64,000 bases of DNA from Lachnospiraceae bacterium (GTDB taxonomy: Bacteria > Bacillota > Clostridia > Lachnospirales > Lachnospiraceae). The notes beneath the pieces were generated by a model. That model was given only the letters and a program-made list of their open reading frames with translations, made no database searches and was not told the origin of the DNA. The stretch's first letter is position 1. Each line of letters opens with the position of its first letter. Below are positions 27,001 through 35,083 of the stretch, piece by piece. Made by a program: the position numbers and the translations under genes. The DNA is taken from NCBI GenBank assembly GCA_029219245.1, contig JAQXTA010000044.1:28081-92080 (forward strand), written 5' to 3'.

Positions 27001-28721
27001 TATTCAGCCTCCTTTCCCTTTCGATTGTTTTCCTGTTCATAAGCTATAAAACATTCTACAAAATCGGATGGAGAAGCGATGCCACACCTTACAGCAAGAT
27101 CATAGAGCGATGTCTTTTTTAAATAGGCTTTTTTCGTCAATTCATCATCCGTTAAAACTTCACTTGGACGTTTATCCGCCAACAGGTGTCCGTCAGAAAT
27201 TACCAGAACACGGTTCGTATATTCTAACATTAGATGCATATCATGCGTAACCATGATAATCGTAATACCGCGGCTCTTATTCAGTGCCTTTAAAAATTCC
27301 ATGATTTCAGTGTAATGGCGGTAATCTTGTCCTGCTGTTGGCTCGTCTAAAATAATAATATCAGGATTCATCACCAGAATCGATGCAATGGTAACACGCT
27401 TTTTTTGTCCATAGCTTAATGCCGATATCGGCCAGTTGCGGAAAGGATATAAGCCACAGATTTTCAAGGTTTCATGAACACGCTTTTCTATTTCTTCCGG
27501 AGCGACACCGCGTACTTTTAGACCAAGTGCCACTTCCTCGAAAATCATTGTTTTGCTTATCATCTGGTTCGGATTTTGCATGACCAGACCAATTTTTTCG
27601 CCTCTTTCTTTGATGGACCATGTAAGAAGGTTTTCTCCATGAAGAGAAATACTGCCGTTATCCGGCATGAAAAAGCCGCAAATCAGATTGGATAAGGTTG
27701 ACTTTCCGGCACCATTTTTTCCGACGATACTGAGCATTTCTCCTTTATGTATCTGAAAGGAAATATCCTGTAAAACCGGTTTATCGGGCTGATAAGCAAA
27801 ATCCAGATGATTTACTTCCAGAATTATTTCATGGTCAGGCTCTTTCTTTGACAAAATTACCTGTTGAAACCATTTCTTCACAGGCTCTTTGTAATTATCC
27901 AGATGCATTTTTTTGATGTCCGAGGGCATGTTTTCTACCGTAATCTGGCAGCCGGCATGTTTTAGTGCCGTTACATACAGAGGTTCACGTATTCCCTCTT
28001 CCACAAGAACATTTGTTGATAATAGTTCATCCGGTGTCATATCTGCTACGATTCCACCATTACCTACTACGATAATGCGATCGGCACCGCAGGTCAGAGC
28101 ATCCTCCAGACGGTGCTCAATGATAACAACGGTTGTGTTTTCTTTTCTGTGAATTTCATCAATCAGTTCAATCGCATGTTTGCCGGTTGCCGGGTCAAGA
28201 TTGGCTAACGGTTCATCAAATAAAAGGATATCCACATGATTAATCATAACACCAGCCATGGATACCCTTTGTTTCTGTCCACCCGAAAGAGCCCCCGGAG
28301 CATGATCCAGTACGGACTGCACCTCTACCAATTCAGCGGTTTTGGCAACTCTCTCAAACATTTCCGGTTGCGGAATCTTGTCATTTTCCAGTGCAAATGC
28401 AATATCCTCTGCAACCGTAAGTCCGATAAACTGTCCGTCCGTATCCTGTAGTACGGTTCCTACAATTTTTGATAATCCGAAAATCCCTAATTGTTCAGGA
28501 TTTTGTCCGGCAATGGTGTAGGTTCCCTCAATCTCTCCTTTGTAGAAAAAGGGAACCAGTCCGTTAATGCAGTTTGCCAGTGTTGATTTGCCGGAACCGG
28601 ATGGTCCCACAATCAGCACTTTTTCACCCGGATAAATCGCCAGATTTATATCTTTTATAGTAGGCTCTTTCTGGGAACGATATTTAAAAGAAAAATTTTT
28701 GAATTCAATTATTGGTTTCAT
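27000..28721 (-). CDS. ECF transporter ATPase, two ABC domains fused
   Basis: 573 residues with two complete ABC cassettes. The first has Walker A GPSGSGKST and signature LSGGQKQRVSMAG; the second has GKNGAGKST and LSYGQKKRVTIAS, with Walker B ILLFDEP and IIILDEP. Standard ECF systems use two separate genes (ecfA1, ecfA2); the fused form resembles YkoD-like proteins. The start overlaps the S-component stop by four bases. It powers vitamin uptake through EcfT. Confidence 0.93.
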   Translation of the reverse strand: MKPIIEFKNFSFKYRSQKEPTIKDINLAIYPGEKVLIVGPSGSGKSTLANCINGLVPFFYKGEIEGTYTIAGQNPEQLGIFGLSKIVGTVLQDTDGQFIGLTVAEDIAFALENDKIPQPEMFERVAKTAELVEVQSVLDHAPGALSGGQKQRVSMAGVMINHVDILLFDEPLANLDPATGKHAIELIDEIHRKENTTVVIIEHRLEDALTCGADRIIVVGNGGIVADMTPDELLSTNVLVEEGIREPLYVTALKHAGCQITVENMPSDIKKMHLDNYKEPVKKWFQQVILSKKEPDHEIILEVNHLDFAYQPDKPVLQDISFQIHKGEMLSIVGKNGAGKSTLSNLICGFFMPDNGSISLHGENLLTWSIKERGEKIGLVMQNPNQMISKTMIFEEVALGLKVRGVAPEEIEKRVHETLKICGLYPFRNWPISALSYGQKKRVTIASILVMNPDIIILDEPTAGQDYRHYTEIMEFLKALNKSRGITIIMVTHDMHLMLEYTNRVLVISDGHLLADKRPSEVLTDDELTKKAYLKKTSLYDLAVRCGIASPSDFVECFIAYEQENNRKGKEAE

Positions 28722-29275
28722 TCGTCCTCTTTGCTCAGGCTGGATGATTTGCCGCCAATCTTGGAATAACCGACAGCAATTAAGCTACCTAAAATGCCTG
28801 CGATGATGATGTTGCCTAAAAATGCCCATGCACCCTGTGCGAAAACTTTGTTAGCAGGCTCAGCATAGATAACGATATCTAAAACCGGTGCTACGACAAT
28901 CCATGCAATGGCATTGGCAATTACTTGTACCACATTAAATAATACAATATTTTTCTTGTCGAATCCACCATCTTTAATTGCGAATTTTTTGGCAAATAAC
29001 CCGACTATGATACCAAAAACAGCTTCCGGGAATACCCAACTCCACCAAATACTTCCATAAAACAATGCATCACCAAGTGCATGACCAAGCAGACCGACTA
29101 CACCACCCACAATAGGACCAAATACGGCTGCCAAAAATGCTAATAATGCTGCTCGTGGCTGCAATGCTGTGTTCGGGATAAATCCCAAAGGAATCTGTAC
29201 CTCAGTTAAGGCTACAAATAATGCTGTTCCGATACCAATTGCAACTACTTCCTTAATACCAAATTTGTTTTTCAT
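28718..29275 (-). CDS. ECF transporter substrate-binding S component (UPF0397 family)
   Basis: 185 residues, about five to six membrane helices. The pattern VVAIGIGTALFVALTEVQIP, NTALQPRAALLAFLAAVFGP, GHALGDALFYGS and WWSWVFPEAVFG is that of UPF0397, annotated in other Firmicutes as a riboflavin-type or thiamine-related S component. The actual vitamin is not known from sequence. The start 29275 is set by GGAGG a few bases upstream; a longer frame to 29323 lacks one. First gene of the S-A-T operon. Confidence 0.88.
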   Translation of the reverse strand: MKNKFGIKEVVAIGIGTALFVALTEVQIPLGFIPNTALQPRAALLAFLAAVFGPIVGGVVGLLGHALGDALFYGSIWWSWVFPEAVFGIIVGLFAKKFAIKDGGFDKKNIVLFNVVQVIANAIAWIVVAPVLDIVIYAEPANKVFAQGAWAFLGNIIIAGILGSLIAVGYSKIGGKSSSLSKEDE

Positions 29276-29314
29276 CTCTTTATCCTCCGTTATGAAGTAT
29301 TGTTTTATATTTGA

Positions 29315-29336
29315 ATGATGCATAAATATGCATCAT
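29315..29336. repeat. Palindrome in the ECF operon leader
   Basis: Ten-base arms ATGATGCATA / TATGCATCAT around AA, located between the ECF promoter (29389-29417, - strand) and the ECF start codon (29275). Either an operator for a repressor or a stem in the mRNA leader. Confidence 0.7.
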
Positions 29337-29388
29337 CAAAGTACAAATCCCAGTAACAATGTATACTTACTATACTTTGCTAAATCAA

Positions 29389-29417
29389 ATATTACTATCA
29401 AACACTCTACTTGTCAA
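29389..29417 (-). promoter_or_regulatory. Promoter of the ECF operon
   Basis: On the - strand TTGACA (29417-29412), spacing 17, TAATAT (29394-29389). Close to consensus. Confidence 0.7.
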
Positions 29418-29439
29418 TTTCTTTAGATAAATATTTTGA

Positions 29440-29468
29440 TTGTTTCAGGCGTGAAAATAACATATAAT
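29440..29468 (+). promoter_or_regulatory. Promoter of the HAD hydrolase gene
   Basis: TTGTTT (29440-29445), spacing 17, perfect TATAAT (29463-29468), divergent to the ECF promoter. Confidence 0.55.
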
Positions 29469-29502
29469 AGGAAAAAGTAATTCTGAGCTGTGAGAGGTTA
29501 TT

Positions 29503-30186
29503 ATGTTAAAGGCGATAATTTTTGATTTTGATTATACATTAGGAGATTCTACAAACGGCATTGCCATCTGTATCAACTATGCCTTGGGAAAATTAGGGTA
29601 TTCTGCACGAAATCTTTCGGACATAAGGAGAACAGTAGGCTTATCTTTAAAAGATACATATGCCGCATTGACATTCGATGAGAATTTGGATAAAGCGGAG
29701 AAATTCGCAAAGCTTTTTATAGAAAAAGCGGATGAGGTCATGGTGGATAATACAGAATTGTATACAGGTGTAAAGGATGTTTTACATAAGCTGAAGGTGA
29801 AAGGCTATCAGACCGGTATTGTCACAACAAAATTTCGTTATAGGATTGAAAAGATATTAAATAAATTTGATGCAGAGGAATTGATAGATATTATTGTTGG
29901 TGCGGACGACGTAAAGGTGGAAAAACCGAATCCGGAGGGTTTGCTTTGGACGGTTGCACACTTAAACCTGAGAAAAGAAAATGTTCTCTATGTAGGTGAC
30001 AGCCTTGTTGATGCAAAAACTGCGGAAAACGCAAAGGTTGACTTCGCAGGAGTATTAACAGGAACCACTACGAAAGAGGAATTTGAAAAACATCCGAGTG
30101 TTTATATAGGCAAAGACATAACAGAGATCTATGATTTTATTTTGAAATTGGAGCAGAGTCATGGTACATTTAAAAAAATTAAATGA
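29503..30186 (+). CDS. HAD family hydrolase, phosphoglycolate phosphatase-like
   Basis: 227-residue HAD superfamily phosphatase with an alpha-helical cap. Motif I is FDFDYTLGDS (nucleophile Asp), motif II is VTTKFR, motif III lies at VEKPNPEG and motif IV at YVGDSLVDAKTA. This is the PGP/beta-phosphoglucomutase-like subgroup; the substrate cannot be told. GAGAGG precedes the start. It overlaps the following acetyltransferase gene by 26 bases. Confidence 0.9.
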   Translation: MLKAIIFDFDYTLGDSTNGIAICINYALGKLGYSARNLSDIRRTVGLSLKDTYAALTFDENLDKAEKFAKLFIEKADEVMVDNTELYTGVKDVLHKLKVKGYQTGIVTTKFRYRIEKILNKFDAEELIDIIVGADDVKVEKPNPEGLLWTVAHLNLRKENVLYVGDSLVDAKTAENAKVDFAGVLTGTTTKEEFEKHPSVYIGKDITEIYDFILKLEQSHGTFKKIK

Positions 30187-30595
30187 AGATAATTGGCTTG
30201 AAGTATCCAATTTGTCAGTGACGCAGGAGCAAAAAGAGGTATTTCCGATACCCAATGTATATTGGCTTGGAATCAGCCGGTATGAGGAGCATACTACATT
30301 ATTTGCCATAATGCTTGACGATAGTAACATTGGTCTTATTGGTATGGGATATGATGAGGATGGAGTTTCCGGTTTTCTTAATCCACTTATGATTGATGAA
30401 AGATATCAGGGTAAGGGTTATGCAAAGGAGGCTATGCGATTGGCGGTTGACTACTTAAAAACAGAGCTTGGCGTTTCTGAAATTCATATAGGACATCGTA
30501 AATCCAATGTGGCTGCAGGGAAACTATACGAAAGCATGGGATTTGCTATTGTCGGAGAAGATGAACAGGACTATTTCCGGTGCCTGAGCTTGTAA
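30161..30595 (+). CDS. GNAT family N-acetyltransferase
   Basis: 144 residues with the GNAT fold: the acetyl-CoA pyrophosphate loop is ERYQGKGYAKEAM (Q-x-x-G-x-G/A pattern), and the C-terminal AAGKLYESMGF is the usual motif B. The amino acceptor is unknown. GGAG lies 8 bases before ATG 30161, inside the end of the HAD gene, so the two genes are translationally coupled. Confidence 0.88.
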   Translation: MVHLKKLNEDNWLEVSNLSVTQEQKEVFPIPNVYWLGISRYEEHTTLFAIMLDDSNIGLIGMGYDEDGVSGFLNPLMIDERYQGKGYAKEAMRLAVDYLKTELGVSEIHIGHRKSNVAAGKLYESMGFAIVGEDEQDYFRCLSL

Positions 30596-30608
30596 AAGGA
30601 GAAACAAG

Positions 30609-30905
30609 GTGGTTCAGTTATGTGTAGAAAAACTTACAGAATACAGGCGGTATATCTGTGATACCAACAGCCTTTATTTTTCCTGCATCTTAAAGGGAGA
30701 TGTAGCGGGATTCTATGGGGAGACCGGCTAGATTCGCCGGACTATTTTACCCTTCTTAAAAGAGCAAAGGATAGATTTTTTGAGTTCGTTGCAGATACCG
30801 GTATGGGATTGTACAGAGAGTAATATTACTTTGGAAAGAACTGCAAAAAAGTGTGGTTCCCAAAAGATTCGGGAGGAGGTCATCATATGGCAATTGATAA
30901 AGTAA
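30609..30905 (+). pseudogene. Decayed reading frame, possible acetyltransferase-like remnant
   Basis: A frame opening at GTG 30609 runs for 98 codons with a single internal TAG at 30729-30731, and ends in TAA 30903-30905 overlapping the start of the YbaK gene. The first 40 codons read as a strand-rich segment (LYFSCILKGDVAGFYGETG) and the remainder ends NITLERTAKKCGSQKIREEV, a pattern like the last helix and strand of GNAT proteins (N-x-x-x-x-x-x-A-x-x-x-G-x-x-x-x-E). Only the C-terminal part of a GNAT domain would be present. No intact gene fits this 290-base interval. Confidence 0.45.
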
Positions 30906-31360
30906 AAGCGTATTTTAGAAATTATGGAATGGAAAACCGCGTATTGGAATTTGATGTATCAAGCGCAACGGTGGAGTTGGCTGCTGAGGCATTACATTGC
31001 GAACCTTGTAGAATTGCCAAGACACTTTCGTTTACAGTGGTAAACAATCCGATACTGATTGTGACCGCTGGTGATGCCAAAATTGATAATGCAAAATACA
31101 AAGCACAGTTTGGAACAAAAGCCAAAATGCTGATGCCGGAAGAAGTGGAGACAATCATAGGACATGCCGTTGGCGGCGTTTGCCCGTTCGCAATTAATAA
31201 TGATGTTACTGTTTATCTGGACAAATCACTGCAAAGATTTCGGACAGTATTTCCGGCCTGCGGCAGCGGTAACAGTGCAATCGAATTGACTATACCCGAA
31301 CTGGAACAGTATTCCTCTTTCAAAGAATGGGTTGATGTCTGTAAAGGGTGGAATGAGTAG
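30887..31360 (+). CDS. YbaK/EbsC family aminoacyl-tRNA deacylase
   Basis: 157-residue single-domain protein of the YbaK/ProX-like editing family, which hydrolyses mischarged aminoacyl-tRNA (Cys- or Ala-tRNAPro in known members). The conserved catalytic-region lysine lies in CRIAKTLSF and the glycine loop in GHAVGGVCPF. The start at 30887 is set by GGGAGGAGG 6-7 bases upstream. Exact substrate not predictable. Confidence 0.9.
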   Translation: MAIDKVKAYFRNYGMENRVLEFDVSSATVELAAEALHCEPCRIAKTLSFTVVNNPILIVTAGDAKIDNAKYKAQFGTKAKMLMPEEVETIIGHAVGGVCPFAINNDVTVYLDKSLQRFRTVFPACGSGNSAIELTIPELEQYSSFKEWVDVCKGWNE

Positions 31361-31382
31361 GAGCAAAAGCGGTAAGTTAATG

Positions 31383-31416
31383 ATCCACAGGATAAAAAAT
31401 GTCCTGTGGATTTTTT
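31383..31416 (+). terminator. Terminator after ybaK-like gene
   Basis: Stem ATCCACAGGA / TCCTGTGGAT, nine-base loop, then TTTTTT. Confidence 0.85.
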
Positions 31417-31548
31417 AGGTCTATACATTTGAAAAAAAATGTGGCATACTAAAAGAACATATATTCGATTTACGAATAAGGAATTTAGATTTGCACAATA
31501 ATATTTAGTTAAAAGTAGGTTGTGGAAGTAATACGAGAGGAACCTCAT

Positions 31549-31866
31549 ATGCAGATGATGGAACAGGAGTATCGAATTTCGTGCATGCCTAAAAAAGATG
31601 AGAATGGCAAAGTAAAAGTAAGTGACATTAAATTTAGAACAAATAGTGAATCGATTATTCCTTATATAGAAGTTAATTTTGATGCATCAAAACACAACAT
31701 AGTGAAAAGTATAATAGTTGGGCCTAAGTCGAATATGAATAATAGAAATTTATGGCTACTTATGAAAAGTCAAGGATTTAAATGGGTAGAGCAGGGAGAA
31801 GATTGGACTTTAGATGATAGACGTTGGCAACAACATGTGAAAATATCAAAGGCAACATATCGATGA
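31549..31866 (+). CDS. C-terminal fragment of a DUF2971-type protein
   Basis: 105 residues. The order EQEYRISCM, IIPYIEV, IVGPKSN and the final KISKATYR matches the C-terminal third of DUF2971 proteins (EREWR, IPYIEL, IGP, S-x-x-YR); these are normally 230-320 residues long and often occur on mobile or accessory segments. The N-terminal two thirds are missing upstream, where no matching frame is seen. AGAGGA is 8 bases before ATG 31549, so the piece may still be translated. GC content is lower than in the flanks. Function unknown; listed as a truncated gene. Confidence 0.5.
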   Translation: MQMMEQEYRISCMPKKDENGKVKVSDIKFRTNSESIIPYIEVNFDASKHNIVKSIIVGPKSNMNNRNLWLLMKSQGFKWVEQGEDWTLDDRRWQQHVKISKATYR

Positions 31867-31988
31867 TAAATAGCTTTGTGAGCCTAAATAAACCAACATC
31901 TGTAATTACATATGGTAAACGCGGGAAGGACAAATTTATGGGAATTCTTCCTCAAAATATAGTGGAATATACCTATATGACTTTATAA
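31863..31988 (+). CDS. Possible 41-residue ORF coupled to the DUF2971 fragment
   Basis: Starts at ATG 31863 in a four-base ATGA overlap with the preceding stop and ends at TAA 31986. The peptide includes NKPTSVITYGKRGKDKFMG. A frame shifted by one base continues with IGASKAKAKNILFKRQRK to a stop near 32050, so this may be the remains of a slightly longer gene. No family recognised. Confidence 0.25.
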   Translation: MINSFVSLNKPTSVITYGKRGKDKFMGILPQNIVEYTYMTL

Positions 31989-32065
31989 TATAGGTGCTTC
32001 GAAAGCAAAGGCTAAAAATATATTATTTAAGAGACAAAGGAAATAGATTCTTTCGTAAATGTCTG

Positions 32066-32094
32066 TTGAAAATAAGGTAAATATCTGATATTAT
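32066..32094 (+). promoter_or_regulatory. Promoter of the structured RNA
   Basis: TTGAAA (32066-32071), spacing 17, TATTAT (32089-32094); transcription would begin near 32101. Confidence 0.6.
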
Positions 32095-32100
32095 CATATT

Positions 32101-32247
32101 GAACAGTGAAGGCGATGGTCGTTCGGCTCATCGTTGGAGTTCCCAACAGAGAGTTGGTTCGCTCTCCCGAATAGGCGAAAGCTGAAAGCAAAGGAACCAT
32201 TTTTACGAAAGCCAGAATGCTCCTAGTCGAAAGATTAGGAGCATTTT
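32101..32247 (+). ncRNA. Candidate structured small RNA, about 145 nt
   Basis: Between a good promoter and a strong terminator lies a non-coding, more GC-rich stretch. Visible pairings: GGCGATG with CATCGTT (32111-32117 / 32129-32135); CCAAC with GTTGG (32143-32147 / 32153-32157) inside GGAG/CTCC; TGGTTC (32155-32160) with GAACCA (32194-32199); and a GCGAAAGC tetraloop hairpin at 32175-32182. The pairings partly compete, which suggests a pseudoknot or switching. No frame codes through it. It does not match tRNA, SRP, 6S, RNase P, tmRNA, T-box or any riboswitch that I know. The next gene starts 19 bases after its terminator. Confidence 0.5.
32216..32247 (+). terminator. Terminator of the small RNA, or attenuator of the nuclease gene
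   Basis: Ten-base perfect stem AATGCTCCTA / TAGGAGCATT followed by TTTT. It ends 8 bases before the ribosome binding site GGAGGG (32255-32260) of the broken nuclease gene. Confidence 0.75.
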
Positions 32248-32265
32248 ACATTATGGAGGGAAATA

Positions 32266-32850
32266 TTGAATCCATTATTAGAGAAATATGATGATTATAT
32301 GCGCCTGAATGGGTTTGCAATAAAGTACGAGTTGTCCGATGGAACATGTATTGAAGTTACATATAAAGAAGAAAATTTCCTTCACTTGCTTGGACTACAT
32401 AAACTGCAAGATATACAGCTTATTTAATTCTGGACAGATAGAAATAATAAAACAGTTAAATTAAAAGATGTTATCAGGAAGATTAGGAATGAAGATTTTA
32501 CAGATAGTGATGTCAGAGCGAGTTGTTTCTTTAAAGATATAGAGTATAGATATAATAATTTTACCTATGATAATCTAACTACTTTAAATTATACGGATGT
32601 CATTATAAATTTTAATGCCAAATTGATACATTCGGTTTTAAAAGGCGATTATATTTTGTTTGAAGAAAGACCAACAGGTGAATATAATCACATGAGTGTA
32701 GCACTTGATAAAAATACTGGGAATAGATATGTGGAAAGTTTTTTTCATGAGCAGGGAAACAAATATTTAAATGGGCAAAGGGTTCTCCCAATAAAGAAAT
32801 TTGTATTACTAGATGATAAAGGAAATGAATTTCTATCTGATACATTTTAA
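32266..32850 (+). pseudogene. PBECR4-type nuclease-like gene broken by one stop codon
   Basis: A single frame from TTG 32266 (GGAGGG 5-6 bases upstream) to TAA 32848-32850, 194 codons, interrupted only by TAA at 32425-32427. The N-terminal part has NFLHLLGLHKLQDI, the mark of the PBECR4 family (phage-borne barnase/EndoU/colicin E5-D/RelE-like nucleases), followed by a region with YDNLTTLNYTDVIINFN, then KGDYILFEERPTGEYNHMSVAL and RYVESFFHEQGNKYLNG. No frameshift is seen, so inactivation is recent, or the stop is suppressed, or the two halves are made separately. AT-rich relative to neighbours. The family name is from motif memory. Confidence 0.65.
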
Positions 32851-32884
32851 TGTAAAAAGGCATAATATTTGACACATCATCCGC

Positions 32885-32898
32885 CGAACAAGTGTTCT
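32885..32898. promoter_or_regulatory. LexA (SOS) box upstream of uvrB
   Basis: CGAAC-AAGT-GTTCT matches the Gram-positive LexA operator CGAAC-N4-GTTCG at nine of ten arm bases. It lies 8 bases before the -35 of the uvrB promoter. Confidence 0.75.
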
Positions 32899-32906
32899 GA
32901 AATTTG

Positions 32907-32935
32907 TGGACAAAATGGACTGTGTATGGTATGAT
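32907..32935 (+). promoter_or_regulatory. Promoter of uvrB-uvrA
   Basis: TGGACA (32907-32912), spacing 17, TATGAT (32930-32935). Confidence 0.6.
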
Positions 32936-33002
32936 GTATAAAATTGTGTTAATGATAAAAACAGATGTTTTTTACGATAATTTCTTGAAAGAAGATGATT
33001 AA

Positions 33003-35045
33003 ATGGAAAATAGAGGATATTCGCAATCGGCTCCGCTATTTGCTTATAAAAACAGAGATGCTGTTTTCAAATTACATGCGCCTTACCAGCCAACCGGTGA
33101 CCAGCCACAGGCAATTCAGGAATTGGTAGATGGCTTTAAAGCTGGCAACCAGTTTCAGACCTTGCTTGGTGTGACCGGCTCCGGTAAGACTTTTACTATG
33201 GCAAATATTATTGCCGCACTGAATAAACCGACTCTTGTGATTGCACATAACAAAACGCTGGCGGGACAGCTTTATGGAGAATTTAAAGAATTTTTCCCTG
33301 AGAACGCTGTAGAGTATTTTGTGTCCTATTATGATTACTATCAGCCGGAGGCATATGTTCCCTCTACGGATACTTATATTGCCAAGGATTCTTCGATTAA
33401 CGATGAGATTGATAAATTACGGCTCTCGGCAACGGCTTCACTGGCAGAGCGGAAAGATGTCGTCGTAGTTGCCAGTGTTTCCTGTATCTATGGTCTGGGC
33501 AGCCCGGATGACTATGCTGGGATGATTGTGTCACTCCGTCCGGGCATGATGAAGGATCGGGATCAGGTAATTCGGGAACTGATTGATATTCAATATACCA
33601 GAAATGATATGGATTTAGACCGCGCCTGTTTCCGGGTGCGCGGAGATGTATTGGAAGTATATCCGGCAGAAGGCGGTGATTTTGTAATCCGAATAGAATT
33701 CTTTGGGGACGAAATAGACCGGATTGCCCAGATAGATCCACTGACGGGACAGGTTCATGCCACGCTGGAGCATGTAGCTATTTTTCCGGCATCCCATTAT
33801 GTTGTACCGCAGGAAAAAATCAATGCGGCATGCAAAAATATCGAGAAAGAACTGGAAGAAAGAGTAAGGTATTTTAAAGGAGAAGATAAACTTTTAGAGG
33901 CACAGCGCATTGCGGAGCGTACCAATTTTGATATCGAGATGCTGCGGGAAACCGGATTCTGTTCCGGTATTGAGAACTATTCCAGACATCTGAACGGTAT
34001 GCCGGAAGGAGCTACGCCGTTTACTTTGATGGATTACTTTAAGGATGACTATCTGATTATCATCGATGAATCCCATATGACAGTGCCGCAGATTCGTGGT
34101 ATGTATGCCGGTGACCGTTCCCGTAAAAATACACTGGTAGATTATGGATTTCGTCTGCCGTCTGCGCTGGATAACAGACCGCTTAATTTTGAAGAGTTTG
34201 AGCAGCATATTGACCAGATGCTGTTTGTATCTGCAACTCCCTCCGAATACGAAGCAGCACATGAACTGCTCCGTACGGAGCAGATTATCCGTCCGACAGG
34301 TCTGCTTGACCCTGAGGTGGACGTCCGACCGGTAGAGGGCCAGATTGACGATTTGATTTCCGAAGTGAATAAAGAAATAGAGAAAAAGAACAAGGTTCTT
34401 GTCACGACCTTAACCAAACGGATGGCAGAAGATTTAACGGATTATATGAAAGAGGTTGGTATCCGCGTAAAATATCTGCATTCGGATATTGATACACTGG
34501 AAAGAGCACAGATTATCCGGGATATGCGACTGGATGTTTTTGATGTCCTGGTAGGAATTAATCTTTTGCGGGAAGGTCTGGACATACCGGAAATCTCACT
34601 GGTGGCGATTCTGGATGCCGATAAAGAAGGTTTCCTGCGTTCGGAAACTTCACTGATACAGACAATCGGACGAGCCGCCCGGAATGCGGAAGGGCATGTC
34701 ATTATGTATGCAGATAATATGACCGATTCCATGAAGGCTGCCATATTTGAAACCAACAGAAGGCGCGAGATACAACAGAAGTATAACGAGGAACATGGTA
34801 TTACACCACAGACTATTAAGAAGGCGGTTCGGGATTTGATTAGTATTTCCAAAGTCATTGCAAAGGAAGAAATGCGCTTTGAAAAGGATCCGGAGTCTAT
34901 GAACCGTCAGGAACTGGAAAAACTGATTAAGGATGTGGAGAAGCAGATGAAAAAGGCTGCGGCAGATCTTAACTTTGAAGCGGCAGCAGAATTGCGTGAC
35001 CGGATGGTTGATCTGAAAAAGATACTGCATGATATGGATGAATAA
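33003..35045 (+). CDS. uvrB: Excinuclease ABC subunit UvrB
   Basis: 680-residue DNA damage-recognition helicase of nucleotide excision repair. Walker A is [13 protein letters not shown], the beta-hairpin region is [18 protein letters not shown], the DEAD-like box is IIIDESH, motif VI is QTIGRAARN, and the C-terminal UVR domain (about 640-675) binds UvrC. Length is normal. It is 38 bases ahead of uvrA and behind a LexA box, so both are expected to be DNA-damage inducible. Confidence 0.98.
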   Translation: MENRGYSQSAPLFAYKNRDAVFKLHAPYQPTGDQPQAIQELVDGFKAGNQFQTLLGVTGSGKTFTMANIIAALNKPTLVIAHNKTLAGQLYGEFKEFFPENAVEYFVSYYDYYQPEAYVPSTDTYIAKDSSINDEIDKLRLSATASLAERKDVVVVASVSCIYGLGSPDDYAGMIVSLRPGMMKDRDQVIRELIDIQYTRNDMDLDRACFRVRGDVLEVYPAEGGDFVIRIEFFGDEIDRIAQIDPLTGQVHATLEHVAIFPASHYVVPQEKINAACKNIEKELEERVRYFKGEDKLLEAQRIAERTNFDIEMLRETGFCSGIENYSRHLNGMPEGATPFTLMDYFKDDYLIIIDESHMTVPQIRGMYAGDRSRKNTLVDYGFRLPSALDNRPLNFEEFEQHIDQMLFVSATPSEYEAAHELLRTEQIIRPTGLLDPEVDVRPVEGQIDDLISEVNKEIEKKNKVLVTTLTKRMAEDLTDYMKEVGIRVKYLHSDIDTLERAQIIRDMRLDVFDVLVGINLLREGLDIPEISLVAILDADKEGFLRSETSLIQTIGRAARNAEGHVIMYADNMTDSMKAAIFETNRRREIQQKYNEEHGITPQTIKKAVRDLISISKVIAKEEMRFEKDPESMNRQELEKLIKDVEKQMKKAAADLNFEAAAELRDRMVDLKKILHDMDE

Positions 35046-35083
35046 CAACATTAGAAATGATAAGAAACGAGTGAGGAATCAAA

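Noticed and set aside
32101..32247. Fluoride, glycine, c-di-GMP or HDV-like ribozyme match for the structured RNA
   Set aside because: Short stretches look alike (GGCGATGG, GGCGAAAG) but the required conserved cores are not present in order.
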